Positions 1-8,654 of a stretch of DNA of 45,128 bases are shown one piece after another (position 1 is the stretch's first letter; every line of letters begins with the position of its first letter). The notes beneath the pieces are model-generated. The model ran no database searches. It saw nothing but the letters and a program-made list of their open reading frames with translations, and had not been told where the DNA came from. A program made the position numbers and the translations under genes. Source of the DNA: Candidatus Bathyarchaeota archaeon (GTDB taxonomy: Archaea; Thermoproteota; Bathyarchaeia; RBG-16-48-13; GCA-020355125); assembly GCA_026015035.1 (NCBI GenBank), contig JAOZHB010000012.1, positions 1 to 45,128 on the forward strand, written 5' to 3'.

Positions 1-1197
1 AACATAGGCACCCTGGGGCATGTGGACAACGGAAAGTCCACGCTCGTACAGGCTTTAACGAGTCAGTGGACTGCGAGGCACAGCGAAGAATTGAAAAGAG
101 GCATCACCATTCGAATCGGGTACGCAGACGCTGCCTTCTATAAATGCGAAGCCTGCGGAGTCTACGGGACGGAAGAGACATGTTCGCGGTGTGGATCTCC
201 CGCCCAGTATTTACGGTCAGTGAGCTTCGTCGACTGCCCAGGCCACCACAGCCTAATGGTCACAATGCTGTCTGGGGCCACCTTGATGGACGGAGCGTTG
301 CTAATCCTCTCCGCAACGGAGCCGTGTCCCCAAGCTCAGGACCGAGAGCACTTGGCTGCAGCGGAAATCGTTGGCATTGACAAGTTGGTAGTGATTCAAA
401 ACAAAATTGACGTCGTTGAAAGACAGCAAAGCTTGGAAAACTTTCGCGATATTCAAGCCTTTGTCAAAGGAACCGTAGCGGAGGAGGCGCCCATCATCCC
501 AGTCAGCGCTCAACGAGGCGTCAACACAGACCTGGTAATAGAGATGATTGAAAAAGTGATCCCTACGCCGAAGCGGGAGCTAGATAAGCCCCCCTTGATG
601 CCGATTTTACGGTCCTTCGACGTGAATAAGCCCGGAACTCCCGCCGACGAAATTCGGGGAGGAGTGATCGGAGGATCGATTTCCCAAGGCGTCTTCGAAG
701 TAGGAACCGAGGTGGAGATCTGCCCCGGAATTCGTGTTGAAAGGGGTGGGAGAACCTATTATGAGCCTCTCGTCACAGAGATTGTGAGCCTTAATGCAGC
801 TGGAAGATCCGTTGAGAAGGTCACGTGTGGCGGATTGATTGGCGTCGGCACCCTTCTGGACCCGGCGCTTACTAAAGCCGACAGTCTCGTGGGAAACATT
901 ATTGGCAGGCCAGACAACCTCCCTCCAGTTCTTAATCAGTTAAGCATTGAAGTTGAACTCTTTGAAAGGGCGATTGGGACGAAGGACCTTCAGGAGGTCC
1001 AGAAAATTCGGACAAACGAAGCTTTAGTCTTAAACGCAGGCACCGCCGTCACAGCTGGCGTCGTAACATCGGCTCGAAACGATGTCGCAGACATCTCCTT
1101 AAGGCGGCCTATTTGCACTGAAGCAAACACGAGGGTCGCAGTAAGCCGAAGGATTGGAGAAGGATGGAGGCTCATCGGCTTCGGTAAAATCAGATAA
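1..1197 (+). CDS. eif2g: Translation initiation factor aIF2, gamma subunit (5' truncated by window edge)
   Basis: GTPase subunit of the archaeal aIF2 heterotrimer, which carries initiator Met-tRNA to the small ribosomal subunit. The frame is open from base 1 and only the first few codons are missing. The G1 loop reads GHVDNGKST (from base 16), followed by the switch I stretch SEELKRGITIRIGYAD, which is typical of the family. A CxxC...CxxC zinc knuckle (C-E-A-C, C-S-R-C) lies near bases 145-195. G3 is DCPGH (232-246) and G4 is NKID (400-411). Two beta-barrel domains follow, ending in RRIGEGWRLIGFGKIR. The family usually has His and Thr in GHVDHGKT; Asn and Ser here are unusual. An internal GTG at base 22 is not the real start because conserved residues precede it. 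Confidence 0.96.
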   Translation, partial: NIGTLGHVDNGKSTLVQALTSQWTARHSEELKRGITIRIGYADAAFYKCEACGVYGTEETCSRCGSPAQYLRSVSFVDCPGHHSLMVTMLSGATLMDGALLILSATEPCPQAQDREHLAAAEIVGIDKLVVIQNKIDVVERQQSLENFRDIQAFVKGTVAEEAPIIPVSAQRGVNTDLVIEMIEKVIPTPKRELDKPPLMPILRSFDVNKPGTPADEIRGGVIGGSISQGVFEVGTEVEICPGIRVERGGRTYYEPLVTEIVSLNAAGRSVEKVTCGGLIGVGTLLDPALTKADSLVGNIIGRPDNLPPVLNQLSIEVELFERAIGTKDLQEVQKIRTNEALVLNAGTAVTAGVVTSARNDVADISLRRPICTEANTRVAVSRRIGEGWRLIGFGKIR

Positions 1198-1471
1198 GGG
1201 ACGATAAACCATGGAGAAGTTAACCTCCAGCTAGTCTGCTACAGGTTTGAATCACATTTAAAAATACTCGTCTATTGGTAGCGTAGAGGGGAAGTGTCTG
1301 AGAGTGTCTCACATACCTATGAGTATAGTATCTCCCGCACATGAGACATGAAGGCGACCGCAGAACCTGTTCTGATTCTTGAAAAAGGGGGAAAGGACGA
1401 GGAAAGTCCACGTACAGCGCAGTCCAGCCCTAAGGATCGACTCCTTCGAACTAGAACATCGGGAAGAAGGG

Positions 1472-2224
1472 TCACTCGTGTTGACTGAGTTGCTGAAGTA
1501 TCTTGTCTGCGCCAGATCGAAAGAATTGGAGGTCACTGCCAACAGTTATGAAGGTATACCCCTTCTCCACTCGGTCCATGATCGTCTTTCCTGCGCCCAT
1601 GTGCACGCCTGTTGCGACGCCTGCTGCCTCTGATGCGTCAAACACTTGATCTATGGCGTGCTGAACCTCTGGATGAGACATATTTCCGAGGTGGCCGAAG
1701 GAAGCGGAAAGATCCGCGGGGCCGATGTAGCTCACGTCAATTCCGTCCACAGACAGGATCTCATCGATGTTCTCAACCGCCGTCTTCGTCTCGATTTGCG
1801 CGATGACGAGAAGCTCTTCATCCGCTGTCTTCAGATACTCAGAGTCGAACATGGCGGCCCGCCGAGGTCCGCATCCTCTCAGCCCCCTTGGCGCGTATCG
1901 ACAGGCCTTAACAGCCATCTCAGCCTCCTGTCGAGTATTCACCCAGGGAACGACGACGCCGTAGGCGCCGACGTCTAAAGCACGCTTAATCGGCACCAGG
2001 TCATTCCACACCACGCGAACGAGGGGCGTTGTCTGGTTACCACGCATCGCCTGCATCAAGGTTTGAACTTGGTAGATGTCTAAGGGGTTGTGCTCGGTAT
2101 CGAAAACAAACCAGTCGAATCCCAAGGCTGATAGAAGCTCAGTGACAATAGGGCTTTCCACACTCATCCAGACACCATATGTCTGTTCCCCCGCCTTCAA
2201 CCTACTCTTTAATTTGTTTTTCAA
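1472..2224 (-). CDS. HpcH/HpaI aldolase/citrate lyase family protein
   Basis: Class II metal-dependent aldolase of the 2-keto-3-deoxy sugar acid / 4-hydroxy-2-oxoheptanedioate type, a (beta/alpha)8 barrel that cleaves or forms 2-oxo-acid aldols. Family residues are visible: catalytic His in FDTEHNPLD, Arg in PLVRVVWND, metal ligand Glu in AQIETKTAVENIDEI and Asp in GPADLSASFG. The reading frame is open 38 codons further upstream, but the TTG at 2224 is preferred: it lies just downstream of a GAGG site and gives 250 residues, the usual family length. The upstream extension (SDAVFIRYSFYRN...) does not look like the family. The gene stands alone, convergent with aIF2 gamma. The natural substrate cannot be told from sequence. 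Confidence 0.88.
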   Translation of the reverse strand: MKNKLKSRLKAGEQTYGVWMSVESPIVTELLSALGFDWFVFDTEHNPLDIYQVQTLMQAMRGNQTTPLVRVVWNDLVPIKRALDVGAYGVVVPWVNTRQEAEMAVKACRYAPRGLRGCGPRRAAMFDSEYLKTADEELLVIAQIETKTAVENIDEILSVDGIDVSYIGPADLSASFGHLGNMSHPEVQHAIDQVFDASEAAGVATGVHMGAGKTIMDRVEKGYTFITVGSDLQFFRSGADKILQQLSQHE

Positions 2225-2556
2225 TTCAAATCCTCTAAAATTGCAGTGTTCTAGTTGAAGTTGCTTTAGAAGCTCTTTAAAGTTTCTGTAAAATGAATAG
2301 CGAATGAAGACAGCATCCGAAAATGGGAGTAGGGTCAAAGAGACAGAAACAAGCTTTAGGAAAAGGTAAACAACGGCTTGCAGGCTCGTTCAATAAAAGG
2401 TATGGCAGTGAAGAGAATGATGTTGAAACGGAACAGGATCCGAACAATTCACTGTTCACCCGCTACAGTAGTGGACAGCGCACGACGTTATTATCAAAAG
2501 GTAAATATACGAAAAGGATTTTTCATATACGTATCAAAACGAAAGGGTGAAGTTAC
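2225..2556. other. Intergenic region with likely divergent promoters
   Basis: 332 bases between the aldolase start and the phosphoribosyltransferase start, read divergently. An AT-rich TAAATATA stretch near 2504-2511 could be the TATA box of the downstream gene. Short lysine/arginine-rich frames cross this region on the + strand, but they have no convincing ribosome site or recognisable family, so no gene is called. Confidence 0.4.
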
Positions 2557-3039
2557 TTGAAGATAGTGGAATGGAATGAATACACAAGCCTTTTAGATAA
2601 ATTATATGACAGCATTCAACTTCGAAGCTTTGATGGCATAGTGGCTATAGGCCGAGGAGGCTGCATCATTGGCGCGTACTTAGCCTCAAAGCTTGGACTA
2701 CCAACATTTTATCCAGTTTTTGTGAGGCATGTTGGGAGAGGAGACAACGTGCGTATTGTGGCCGAAGACACAATATCCCTGTGGGTGGGGAGACTGGCCC
2801 AGGCAATGTCCGTACAGGCGGCGCGCGCACGCGTTCATGGTAATTTTTTAGTTGTTGATGACTGGCTTTGTGAGGGAAGAGCGATGAAATACGTCCTCGA
2901 TCATATACCGAAAGAGGCCTCAGTAACGACCATGGTCATGTACAACCGCAAAGGCTCAGAGTTTAAGCCAGACTACGTGGGAGCGTATGTGGAAGAGGAA
3001 GAACGGGACATCATGTTTCCGTACGACGCACTGGGATGA
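2557..3039 (+). CDS. Phosphoribosyltransferase family protein
   Basis: Type I phosphoribosyltransferase fold; such enzymes move phosphoribose between PRPP and a base, and some members are regulators. Visible features are an N-terminal hydrophobic strand and loop (FDGIVAIGRGGCIIGAYLASKLG, about residues 25-47) and the PRPP-binding motif LVVDDWLCEGRAMK (about residues 105-118), with the acidic pair and small residues of the family signature. The length of 160 residues resembles archaeal Gpt/HPT-like proteins. It starts at TTG with a GGGTGA element 10 bases upstream. The hood region that would set base specificity (RKGSEFKPDYVGAYVEEE) is not diagnostic to me, so the substrate is open. Confidence 0.8.
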   Translation: MKIVEWNEYTSLLDKLYDSIQLRSFDGIVAIGRGGCIIGAYLASKLGLPTFYPVFVRHVGRGDNVRIVAEDTISLWVGRLAQAMSVQAARARVHGNFLVVDDWLCEGRAMKYVLDHIPKEASVTTMVMYNRKGSEFKPDYVGAYVEEEERDIMFPYDALG

Positions 3040-3196
3040 GACAGGCTTCGACAATTTACTAAACCTGGTGGGACGATCACGGACACGTGGGCTAACTAGC
3101 TACGAGGACTTATCCCAGTCTTTTAGGCCGATAGGACTTCAGTTACTGCTCCCTGCTAGATGGCCCTGATTTTTCCTACAAGTTCTTTGCAACTGT

Positions 3197-4342
3197 TTAT
3201 CGCACTACCCGTCCAGCCTTAATTACGTTAACGGGTACTAACAGTTTGTTGATTGTTCGCTGCGCGCGTATCGAACTAAGGTTGTCCCACAACGTGTGCT
3301 TTTCCTCGTCAAGCCGAAAGATCGCGACGTCTCCTTCAGCGCCAGGTTTCAAGGTTCCGATGCTCTCACTCAAACCCAGCACCGCTGCCGGATTGATGGT
3401 GCTCCGCTCGATCGCCTCGGATAGTGAAAGGCCTACGTGAAGAAATTTTGAAAGGACCGTGGGCAGATCGTACACGATTGTATCAACGGAGTACTTGGTT
3501 AGGTCGGAGCTGATGGTGTCTGGTAGAAACCATTGCCGTATGGCCTTCTCAGCTGTATCCCAGCTAAACTGGTATCGTCCATGACCGATGTCAAAGAGGA
3601 TTCCTCTCTTTCTAGCCTCCATGACCTCGCTGAGAAGGCTATCACTTCGGTCAAGGATACTGCTTGGTGAGTGAAAAGAGGGGTGAGGCGGATGAAAACT
3701 GTGGGTGATGATGTCGCCTCCCTCTAAAACCTTTAAAACTTCTGGAAACGGGAGGAAATCGGGTAGAGGATCCGGGCCAAAAATGTGAAGCATCAGGGGA
3801 ACTCTGGCGGTTCGAGCCACTTCTTTGGCTAATCGGAGGTAGTGAGAGCTGTAGCTCCCTGTCCGCCTCTCTCCTAATCGGAGTTTGATGCCCATGATGA
3901 CATCTTTATTTTCCTTCGCCACTTGAACCGCAGTACTAAAATCGAGGTGTCGAAGATCCCCCAGCTCCACCCCCAATTTGCAGGCGCTGAGAAAGCATAG
4001 AATTCGCGTCTGAGAGTCACTCATGATAAATCGTCTGAGGCCTAGAAAGTTCATGGAGCCCGACGAACCGCCATCCACCACGGTTGTAACTCCTTTCAAG
4101 AGGCAGTGAACATCCGCGTTTGCGCCACTATCCGAAGCGTCTCAGTACACATGTGCGTGAAGATCGATCAGTCCCGGCGTCACAATCATACCAGTGGCAT
4201 CAAGTACCTCCTTTGCGCTTCCATTGATCCGAGACGAAACCAACATCACCTTCCCATTCGATATCGCGATATCCTGGATGTCTTCGATTCCTTGAGAAGG
4301 ATCCACCAAGAATCCATGTTTCACGAGTAGATCGTAGGTCAC
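3197..4342 (-). pseudogene. Amidohydrolase/deacetylase family metallohydrolase, interrupted by in-frame TGA
   Basis: Metal-dependent hydrolase of the dihydroorotase/deacetylase type. The N-terminal part ends TPGLIDLHAHVY, containing the metal-binding HxH. It is followed by an in-frame TGA (4142-4144, codon 67) and then, in the same frame, an unbroken 315-codon continuation (DASDSGANADVHCLLKGVTT...) with GVTTVVDGGSSG, HIFGP, ITHSFHPPH, FDIGHG and the C-terminal NPAAVLGLSESIGTLKPGAEGDVAIF. No indel is needed to join the halves. Relatives that I recall have Trp or Glu after HVY, so TGG-to-TGA would explain the stop. The start is the GTG at 4342 behind GAGGAGA. It is either a one-base nonsense allele, a sequence error or, much less likely, a recoded stop. 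No selenocysteine evidence was seen. Confidence 0.85.
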
Positions 4343-4654
4343 TTTCAATCTCCTCGAAAATCTTGTTACCAATAAATGTGTTACAGGCTTTTATTCTTCT
4401 CCACAACGTGGAAAACAGCTAGCTATAGTGTATTGACGCGAGCAATAGGGAGTCCTCCATGTCCCATCCAACGAGCTAGCTAGCTGAAGGCTGAAGTCGT
4501 TATAAACAGCTGGTACGTGATACTCCAGCTGAAGATGTATACGCAGGGAGGCATATAGTGAAGCGGGATAAGCTGAATAATCGATGAAACGGTGCTATTC
4601 CACGGCAGGCTAAGCTGCCGTCGCTCTAGCCAGTGTCTTGGCGAGACGTCTCTG
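4343..4654. other. Intergenic region with TAGC repeats and a small hairpin
   Basis: 312 bases between the broken amidohydrolase and the MFS gene. It holds AGCTAGCTA at 4417-4425, AGCTAGCTAGCT at 4474-4485, and a perfect 7-bp stem ACGGCAG/CTGCCGT (4602-4608 with 4615-4621, loop GCTAAG) located 34 bases past the MFS stop codon. The hairpin has no T-run after it on the minus strand, so a terminator role is only possible. Two copies of TGTTAC lie in direct orientation near 4365-4384. Confidence 0.45.
4474..4485. repeat. TAGC tetranucleotide repeat (AGCTAGCTAGCT)
   Basis: Palindromic run of three AGCT/TAGC units in a non-coding gap; one of many such sites in the window. Confidence 0.85.
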
Positions 4655-5848
4655 TTACTCCGTTCTCTCTTGTTTAATCGTTAACAGCAGCACTGCCATA
4701 AGAAGCAGCATCACTGTTCCACCAGAGAAGGCCGTTCGAGTATTGATGCCTTCTGCCAATGCCATAAAAAAGATCGGGCCGACGATCCCACCCACGTCCA
4801 TAAAGGTGCGAAATAACCCGATGGAAATGCCTCGAAACTCGGATTTTACGATGTACGAGAGCAGAACTGTAAGAGTCACTGATACGAGTCCCGCGCCCAG
4901 CCCATCAATGATACCGAGAGGGATAATGAAGCCCAACGCGTCTACCACGGCATAACCATAGATGCAGAGTGCTTCGATGACGAGGCCCAGCAAGATCGTC
5001 TTTTTCCGCCCAATTCGATTCGATAGGTAGCCTGAAAGAATTGTGGCAGCAGTAAATCCCCCAGTTCTTGCCGCTGTTACAAGTCCAATGATACTGACGT
5101 CAAACCCCAAGTTTTCATGCAAGTAGAGGGGAAACACGGTGGACATCACCCCGTTCATGACAAACATCCGTGTAAAACTGATGACACAGACCACGAGAAG
5201 CCCCCACTGCATGAGGCTTTTCAAGGAGTCACCGAGGGACGGCCTGCTGGTTGCATCAACTCCCGTCGCTTTCCCTATCACCCGCAATTCCTTGGATAAA
5301 AAGGCGAGGAGACAGCTGATGCTGATGAGGCCAAACGTGATGTAGAAGACGAAGAAGTAACCCGTGAGCTCCGCTAACAAGGCTCCAATGGGTGCGCCGA
5401 TGAGGCTTCCGATGAATTCAATGCCCTGAAATGTGCCGACTGCTCGACCTCGCTGTTCCGAGTCAAAGAGATCGATCAGCATCGCCGTGTTATTCGAGAA
5501 AAAGAGCGCCGCTCCAAACCCCCAGAGGGCTCGACCCGCAATCAGGAAGTATATGGAGGACGCGAGGGCACACATCAACGAGCCGACGGCTGATAACCCA
5601 ATCCCCAGCATGAATAACCGGCGACGACCGATTCGATCAGAGATCAACCCGGAAGGTAACTCAATGAAGACTCGCGCAAGAAACCAAGCAGACACCACGT
5701 ACCCAACGAGAGCCCCAGACGGATCCAAATCCTTTGCAAGGATCGGTAAAAAGGCCCCAGACAGCCGCATCCCTAAAAAGATCGAGAACCCGATGAACAG
5801 CAACTCAAAGTAGATCCGGGGGTAAGTACGTAGACTCTTCATAGGCAT
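4655..5848 (-). CDS. MFS transporter
   Basis: Major facilitator superfamily permease, an inner-membrane secondary transporter with about 12 predicted membrane helices. The loop 2-3 signature GLISDRIGRRRLF is present near residues 62-75, and its counterpart GYLSNRIGRKKTILLG is in the second half, as expected for the internal duplication. Overall length (about 397) is normal. The charged loop around residues 190-215 separates the two six-helix bundles. Start choice is uncertain: ATG at 5848 or ATG at 5842, the latter better spaced from an AAGG element. Substrate is not predictable; the layout resembles drug/metabolite efflux MFS proteins. Confidence 0.9.
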   Translation of the reverse strand: MPMKSLRTYPRIYFELLFIGFSIFLGMRLSGAFLPILAKDLDPSGALVGYVVSAWFLARVFIELPSGLISDRIGRRRLFMLGIGLSAVGSLMCALASSIYFLIAGRALWGFGAALFFSNNTAMLIDLFDSEQRGRAVGTFQGIEFIGSLIGAPIGALLAELTGYFFVFYITFGLISISCLLAFLSKELRVIGKATGVDATSRPSLGDSLKSLMQWGLLVVCVISFTRMFVMNGVMSTVFPLYLHENLGFDVSIIGLVTAARTGGFTAATILSGYLSNRIGRKKTILLGLVIEALCIYGYAVVDALGFIIPLGIIDGLGAGLVSVTLTVLLSYIVKSEFRGISIGLFRTFMDVGGIVGPIFFMALAEGINTRTAFSGGTVMLLLMAVLLLTIKQERTE

Positions 5849-6148
5849 CAACCTTCTTCTCGTGGGTAACTCATGTATGACCTAGCTAGCTAAGCCACAG
5901 GGATAAGGCGCAAAACAAAACATCACTGACATATAAGCATCACCACAGAATCCCCTCATCAACGATGTGCCAGAGACGGCGGGGCTCAGACTGAACAAAA
6001 AAATGCCTGACGAGCACGTTCACATTTTATGTCTTGTTGTTTCATGTGCTTGGGTCGTCCTGCATTTTCATTTCTAACGCATTTTACCATACTATATTGG
6101 CAGTGGGCTTCATTTCAGGTTCTATCGCCCAAAAGAAGGTTAGCTAGC
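5849..6148. other. Intergenic region, no gene seen
   Basis: 300 bases upstream of the MFS gene and downstream of ilvA (both on the minus strand). It holds CTAGCTAGCTA at 5882-5892 and TAGCTAGCT at 6141-6149, the latter abutting the ilvA stop codon. No convincing coding frame or RNA was seen. Confidence 0.4.
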
Positions 6149-7378
6149 TCACAGATACTGGAGTGTAACAAAAGTGTAGCCGGCTTCTTCAAGACTCTTG
6201 GTCAGGTCATGCAAATACTGTTTCTCAGGAAGCTCCAAGGTCAGAGTGATCCTTGCTTTTCCAAGACTTATCCGAGGATCGGTTCGGTCATGGTCTATGG
6301 TCACCACGTTGGCTTTAAAATTTGCAATGATTGCCAAGACATTCTGCAGGACTCCCGGTCTCTCAGATAATAAGCCAGAAATCTTTACAAGTCGAGACTC
6401 CTTGTAGAGAGATCTCTCCACTATCCTGACGAGCAGCGACATATCGATGTTTCCGCCACTGATTATCACGCCCACGATCTTTCCAGTAACATCTATTTTC
6501 CCGCTCAGCAAGGCAGCGAGGCCCACGGTTCCAGCGGGTTCAACAACCTGCTTCGTTCGTTCCAGCAACAGGAAGGTGGTATCAGCGATTTCGTCATCGG
6601 TCACCACGACGACGTCATCAACTAACCGCTCAGTTACATCGAACGTGAGTTGACTGGGCCGTCTTATCGCTATTCCATCAGCAATAGTGTCAACGTATTG
6701 AACATCCACGGGACCACCCTTTTTCAGAGAGGCCACCATGGACGCAGCGCCCGATGCTTGAACGCCATAAATCGCAACCGCTGGATTGAGACTCTTAACG
6801 GCGACGCTAACTCCCGAGATCAATCCGCCGCCACCCACCGGTACAACTATGACATCGAGGTCGGGCAGGTCTTCCATCATCTCCAGGCCGATGGTGCCCT
6901 GTCCAGCGATGACAGCGGGATTATCGAAGGAGTGGATGAAGACAGCATTCCGCTCGTCACATATTCGGGAGGCTTCCGCAACGGCTTCATCATACGTATC
7001 GCCATGCAGAATAACCTCCGCGCCATAGCCCACAGTCGCTTGTACTTTAGCAGTTGGCGAAAACCGGGGCATGACGATGATTGCTCGGACGTCGAGAGAC
7101 GAGGCAGCCAACGCAACGCCTTGAGCGTGGTTCCCCGCCGATGCGGCAACGCATCCCCTCGACGTTATCGCATCCTTCATTTTTGAGATCGCATAATACG
7201 CTCCACGTATCTTGAAGGACCCTGTCCGCTGAAGACACTCCAGCTTCAGATAAATATCTCCACCCAGTAACCGGCTAAAGGTTCGCGAATGGACTAACGG
7301 CGTACGATGGGCAACCTTGTGAACAAGAGAATAGGCTTCACTAATATCGGCAAAAATGTCTTGTAACTGCTTTTCCAA
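6149..7378 (-). CDS. ilvA: Threonine ammonia-lyase with C-terminal ACT domain
   Basis: PLP enzyme that deaminates threonine to 2-oxobutanoate, the first dedicated step to isoleucine (or threonine catabolism). The fold type II signature is clear: PLP lysine in GSFKIRGA (about residue 55), SAGNHAQG, the phosphate-binding VPVGGGGLISG loop, and a serine/glycine-rich C-terminal end of the catalytic domain. An ACT domain (VKISGLLSERPGVLQNVLAII, about residues 333-405) follows, suggesting amino-acid feedback. The length of 409 is normal for the single-ACT form. Start is TTG, close behind GAGGG. A long inverted repeat lies about 45 bases upstream. The product would feed the ilvBN, ilvD and ilvE genes found 27-38 kb away in the window. 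Confidence 0.93.
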   Translation of the reverse strand: MEKQLQDIFADISEAYSLVHKVAHRTPLVHSRTFSRLLGGDIYLKLECLQRTGSFKIRGAYYAISKMKDAITSRGCVAASAGNHAQGVALAASSLDVRAIIVMPRFSPTAKVQATVGYGAEVILHGDTYDEAVAEASRICDERNAVFIHSFDNPAVIAGQGTIGLEMMEDLPDLDVIVVPVGGGGLISGVSVAVKSLNPAVAIYGVQASGAASMVASLKKGGPVDVQYVDTIADGIAIRRPSQLTFDVTERLVDDVVVVTDDEIADTTFLLLERTKQVVEPAGTVGLAALLSGKIDVTGKIVGVIISGGNIDMSLLVRIVERSLYKESRLVKISGLLSERPGVLQNVLAIIANFKANVVTIDHDRTDPRISLGKARITLTLELPEKQYLHDLTKSLEEAGYTFVTLQYL

Positions 7379-7421
7379 TGCCCTCGAAAATAGCTAGGAT
7401 CATAGTCTTATTAAAGCTTCC

Positions 7422-7453
7422 CAGCCCAAATATCTACTAAGTAGCTTGGGCTG
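7422..7453 (-). promoter_or_regulatory. Inverted repeat upstream of ilvA, candidate operator
   Basis: Perfect 8-bp arms CAGCCCAA (7422-7429) and TTGGGCTG (7446-7453) enclose a second small inverted repeat, CTACT-A-AGTAG. On the minus strand this sits just upstream of an AT-rich GCTTTAATAAG stretch (about 7405-7416) that could be the ilvA TATA element. There is no T-run after it in the ilvA direction, so an operator is favoured over a terminator. Confidence 0.5.
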
Positions 7454-7673
7454 AAAAAAGTCTTAAAAATAATTACAAAGTAGATCGCTAGATTCTCTAT
7501 TTCGCACTGTTCTATAGGTTTCAAGAGAAATTCGTTTAATCATAATCCCCCTTCAACATCCCAAACACCTCTAGGATAAACAAAAATTTTCGTGAATCAA
7601 GATAGCTATAATATATAACTTTTATAGCTTTTATAAAACAACGTAATTTAATTCGAAATAGCTAGCTGATTTT

Positions 7674-8633
7674 ATGATTTCAAAAAATATTGTAAAGTGG
7701 TTGGTTGAACCAGAGCACCCTTCAGTTAGGTATCGAACATTAGTGGAGCTACTGGGTAACTCTCCTACTGATTCTGAAGTGAAAGAATGCAAGAATCAAA
7801 TTGCAGAGTCTACTCCCGTTAAAATATTGTTGGATAAAATGCATCCCGATGGTTACTGGCTTCAAAAGAATCCGAGAACAGGCGAGATTATTGGTAAGGG
7901 AGTTGAGTATGGTGCCTATGGAACCACTCACTATTGTCTCTCATACTTGGCTGAACTCGGGATGGATCGAAGCCATCCGCAAATAGCCAAAGCAGCAGAA
8001 AGATACCTCAGTCTTCAGAAAAACGGTGGTGACTTCTATCGCCACTTTTCCTGTCTGCTAGGCTATAACATCAGGACGTTCACTATGCTCGGGTACAGAG
8101 ATGATCCACGCGTCAAAAGAAGCATAAACATATTATTGAACACGGAAAGGCTGGATGGGGGCTATCTCTGTGATATGCATGAGGGAAAATACAAAACCAA
8201 ATCGGTGAAAAGCTGTATTCGAGGGAGTGTGAAAGCCCTTCTTGCGTTTTCACATCTCCCAGAATACTGGAAACATGGCAGAATCAAGAAACTCGTACCC
8301 TATTTTCTATCTCGGGATGGCATTTTCAAGAGCACTAACTTGAAGAAGTTAGTTAATAAGGATATGGAACGAGTTTCTTTTCCAATAACGTGGAGAGCGA
8401 ACGTGTTTGAAGTATTATTGGCCTTGGGTAAAATGGGGTATGGAAAGGATAGTAGACTTGAAAGAGCGTGGAACGTTCTAGAGGTTAATCGGGATGATGA
8501 AGGAAGATATCTGTTGGATTGGACGCCAAGCCAATCTCCCTGGAAGGTTGGAAAGAGAAATGAACCGAATAAATGGGTCACATTCTATGCGTATCTCGCG
8601 CGCACGCTATATAACTTAGAGCATAAGGCATGA
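7674..8633 (+). CDS. Alpha-alpha toroid (prenyltransferase/squalene cyclase-like) protein
   Basis: Soluble 319-residue protein that looks like the terpenoid cyclase/protein prenyltransferase toroid fold: repeated helical units with glycine-aromatic turns such as LLDKMHPDGYWLQKNP, LSLQKNGGDFYRHFSC, LLNTERLDGGYLCDM and LEVNRDDEGRYLLDWTPS. The catalytic DxDD motif of squalene cyclases is not seen, so a terpene-cyclising role is not supported and the true function is unknown. The start ATG has no ribosome site but lies about 40 bases after a TATA-like CTTTTATAAAAC, so transcripts may be leaderless or nearly so. A Cys/His pair in RHFSCLLGYN and a histidine in EYGAYGTTHYCLSYL could be functional. 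An AGCTAGCT repeat ends 6 bases before the ATG. Confidence 0.65.
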   Translation: MISKNIVKWLVEPEHPSVRYRTLVELLGNSPTDSEVKECKNQIAESTPVKILLDKMHPDGYWLQKNPRTGEIIGKGVEYGAYGTTHYCLSYLAELGMDRSHPQIAKAAERYLSLQKNGGDFYRHFSCLLGYNIRTFTMLGYRDDPRVKRSINILLNTERLDGGYLCDMHEGKYKTKSVKSCIRGSVKALLAFSHLPEYWKHGRIKKLVPYFLSRDGIFKSTNLKKLVNKDMERVSFPITWRANVFEVLLALGKMGYGKDSRLERAWNVLEVNRDDEGRYLLDWTPSQSPWKVGKRNEPNKWVTFYAYLARTLYNLEHKA

Positions 8634-8654
8634 TTTAGCTAACGGAGGCTTTGT

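Noticed and set aside
1380-1470. GAGGAAAGTCCAC at about 1399-1411 resembles the universal CR-I motif of RNase P RNA
   Set aside because: The other conserved regions (CR-II/III, CR-V ACAGAA) are not found downstream, and the needed length would run into the aldolase gene on the other strand. A covariance-model search would settle it.
1379-1633. 84-codon + strand frame overlapping the end of the aldolase gene
   Set aside because: It is a shadow of the minus-strand gene, with no ribosome site or family.
2323-2560. Overlapping basic 60-75 residue frames upstream of the phosphoribosyltransferase
   Set aside because: No ribosome site, no family resemblance, and they cross the expected promoter region.
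4142-4144. Selenocysteine reading of the in-frame TGA
   Set aside because: No stem like a SECIS element was recognised, the position is not Cys in relatives I recall, and other genes here end in TGA.
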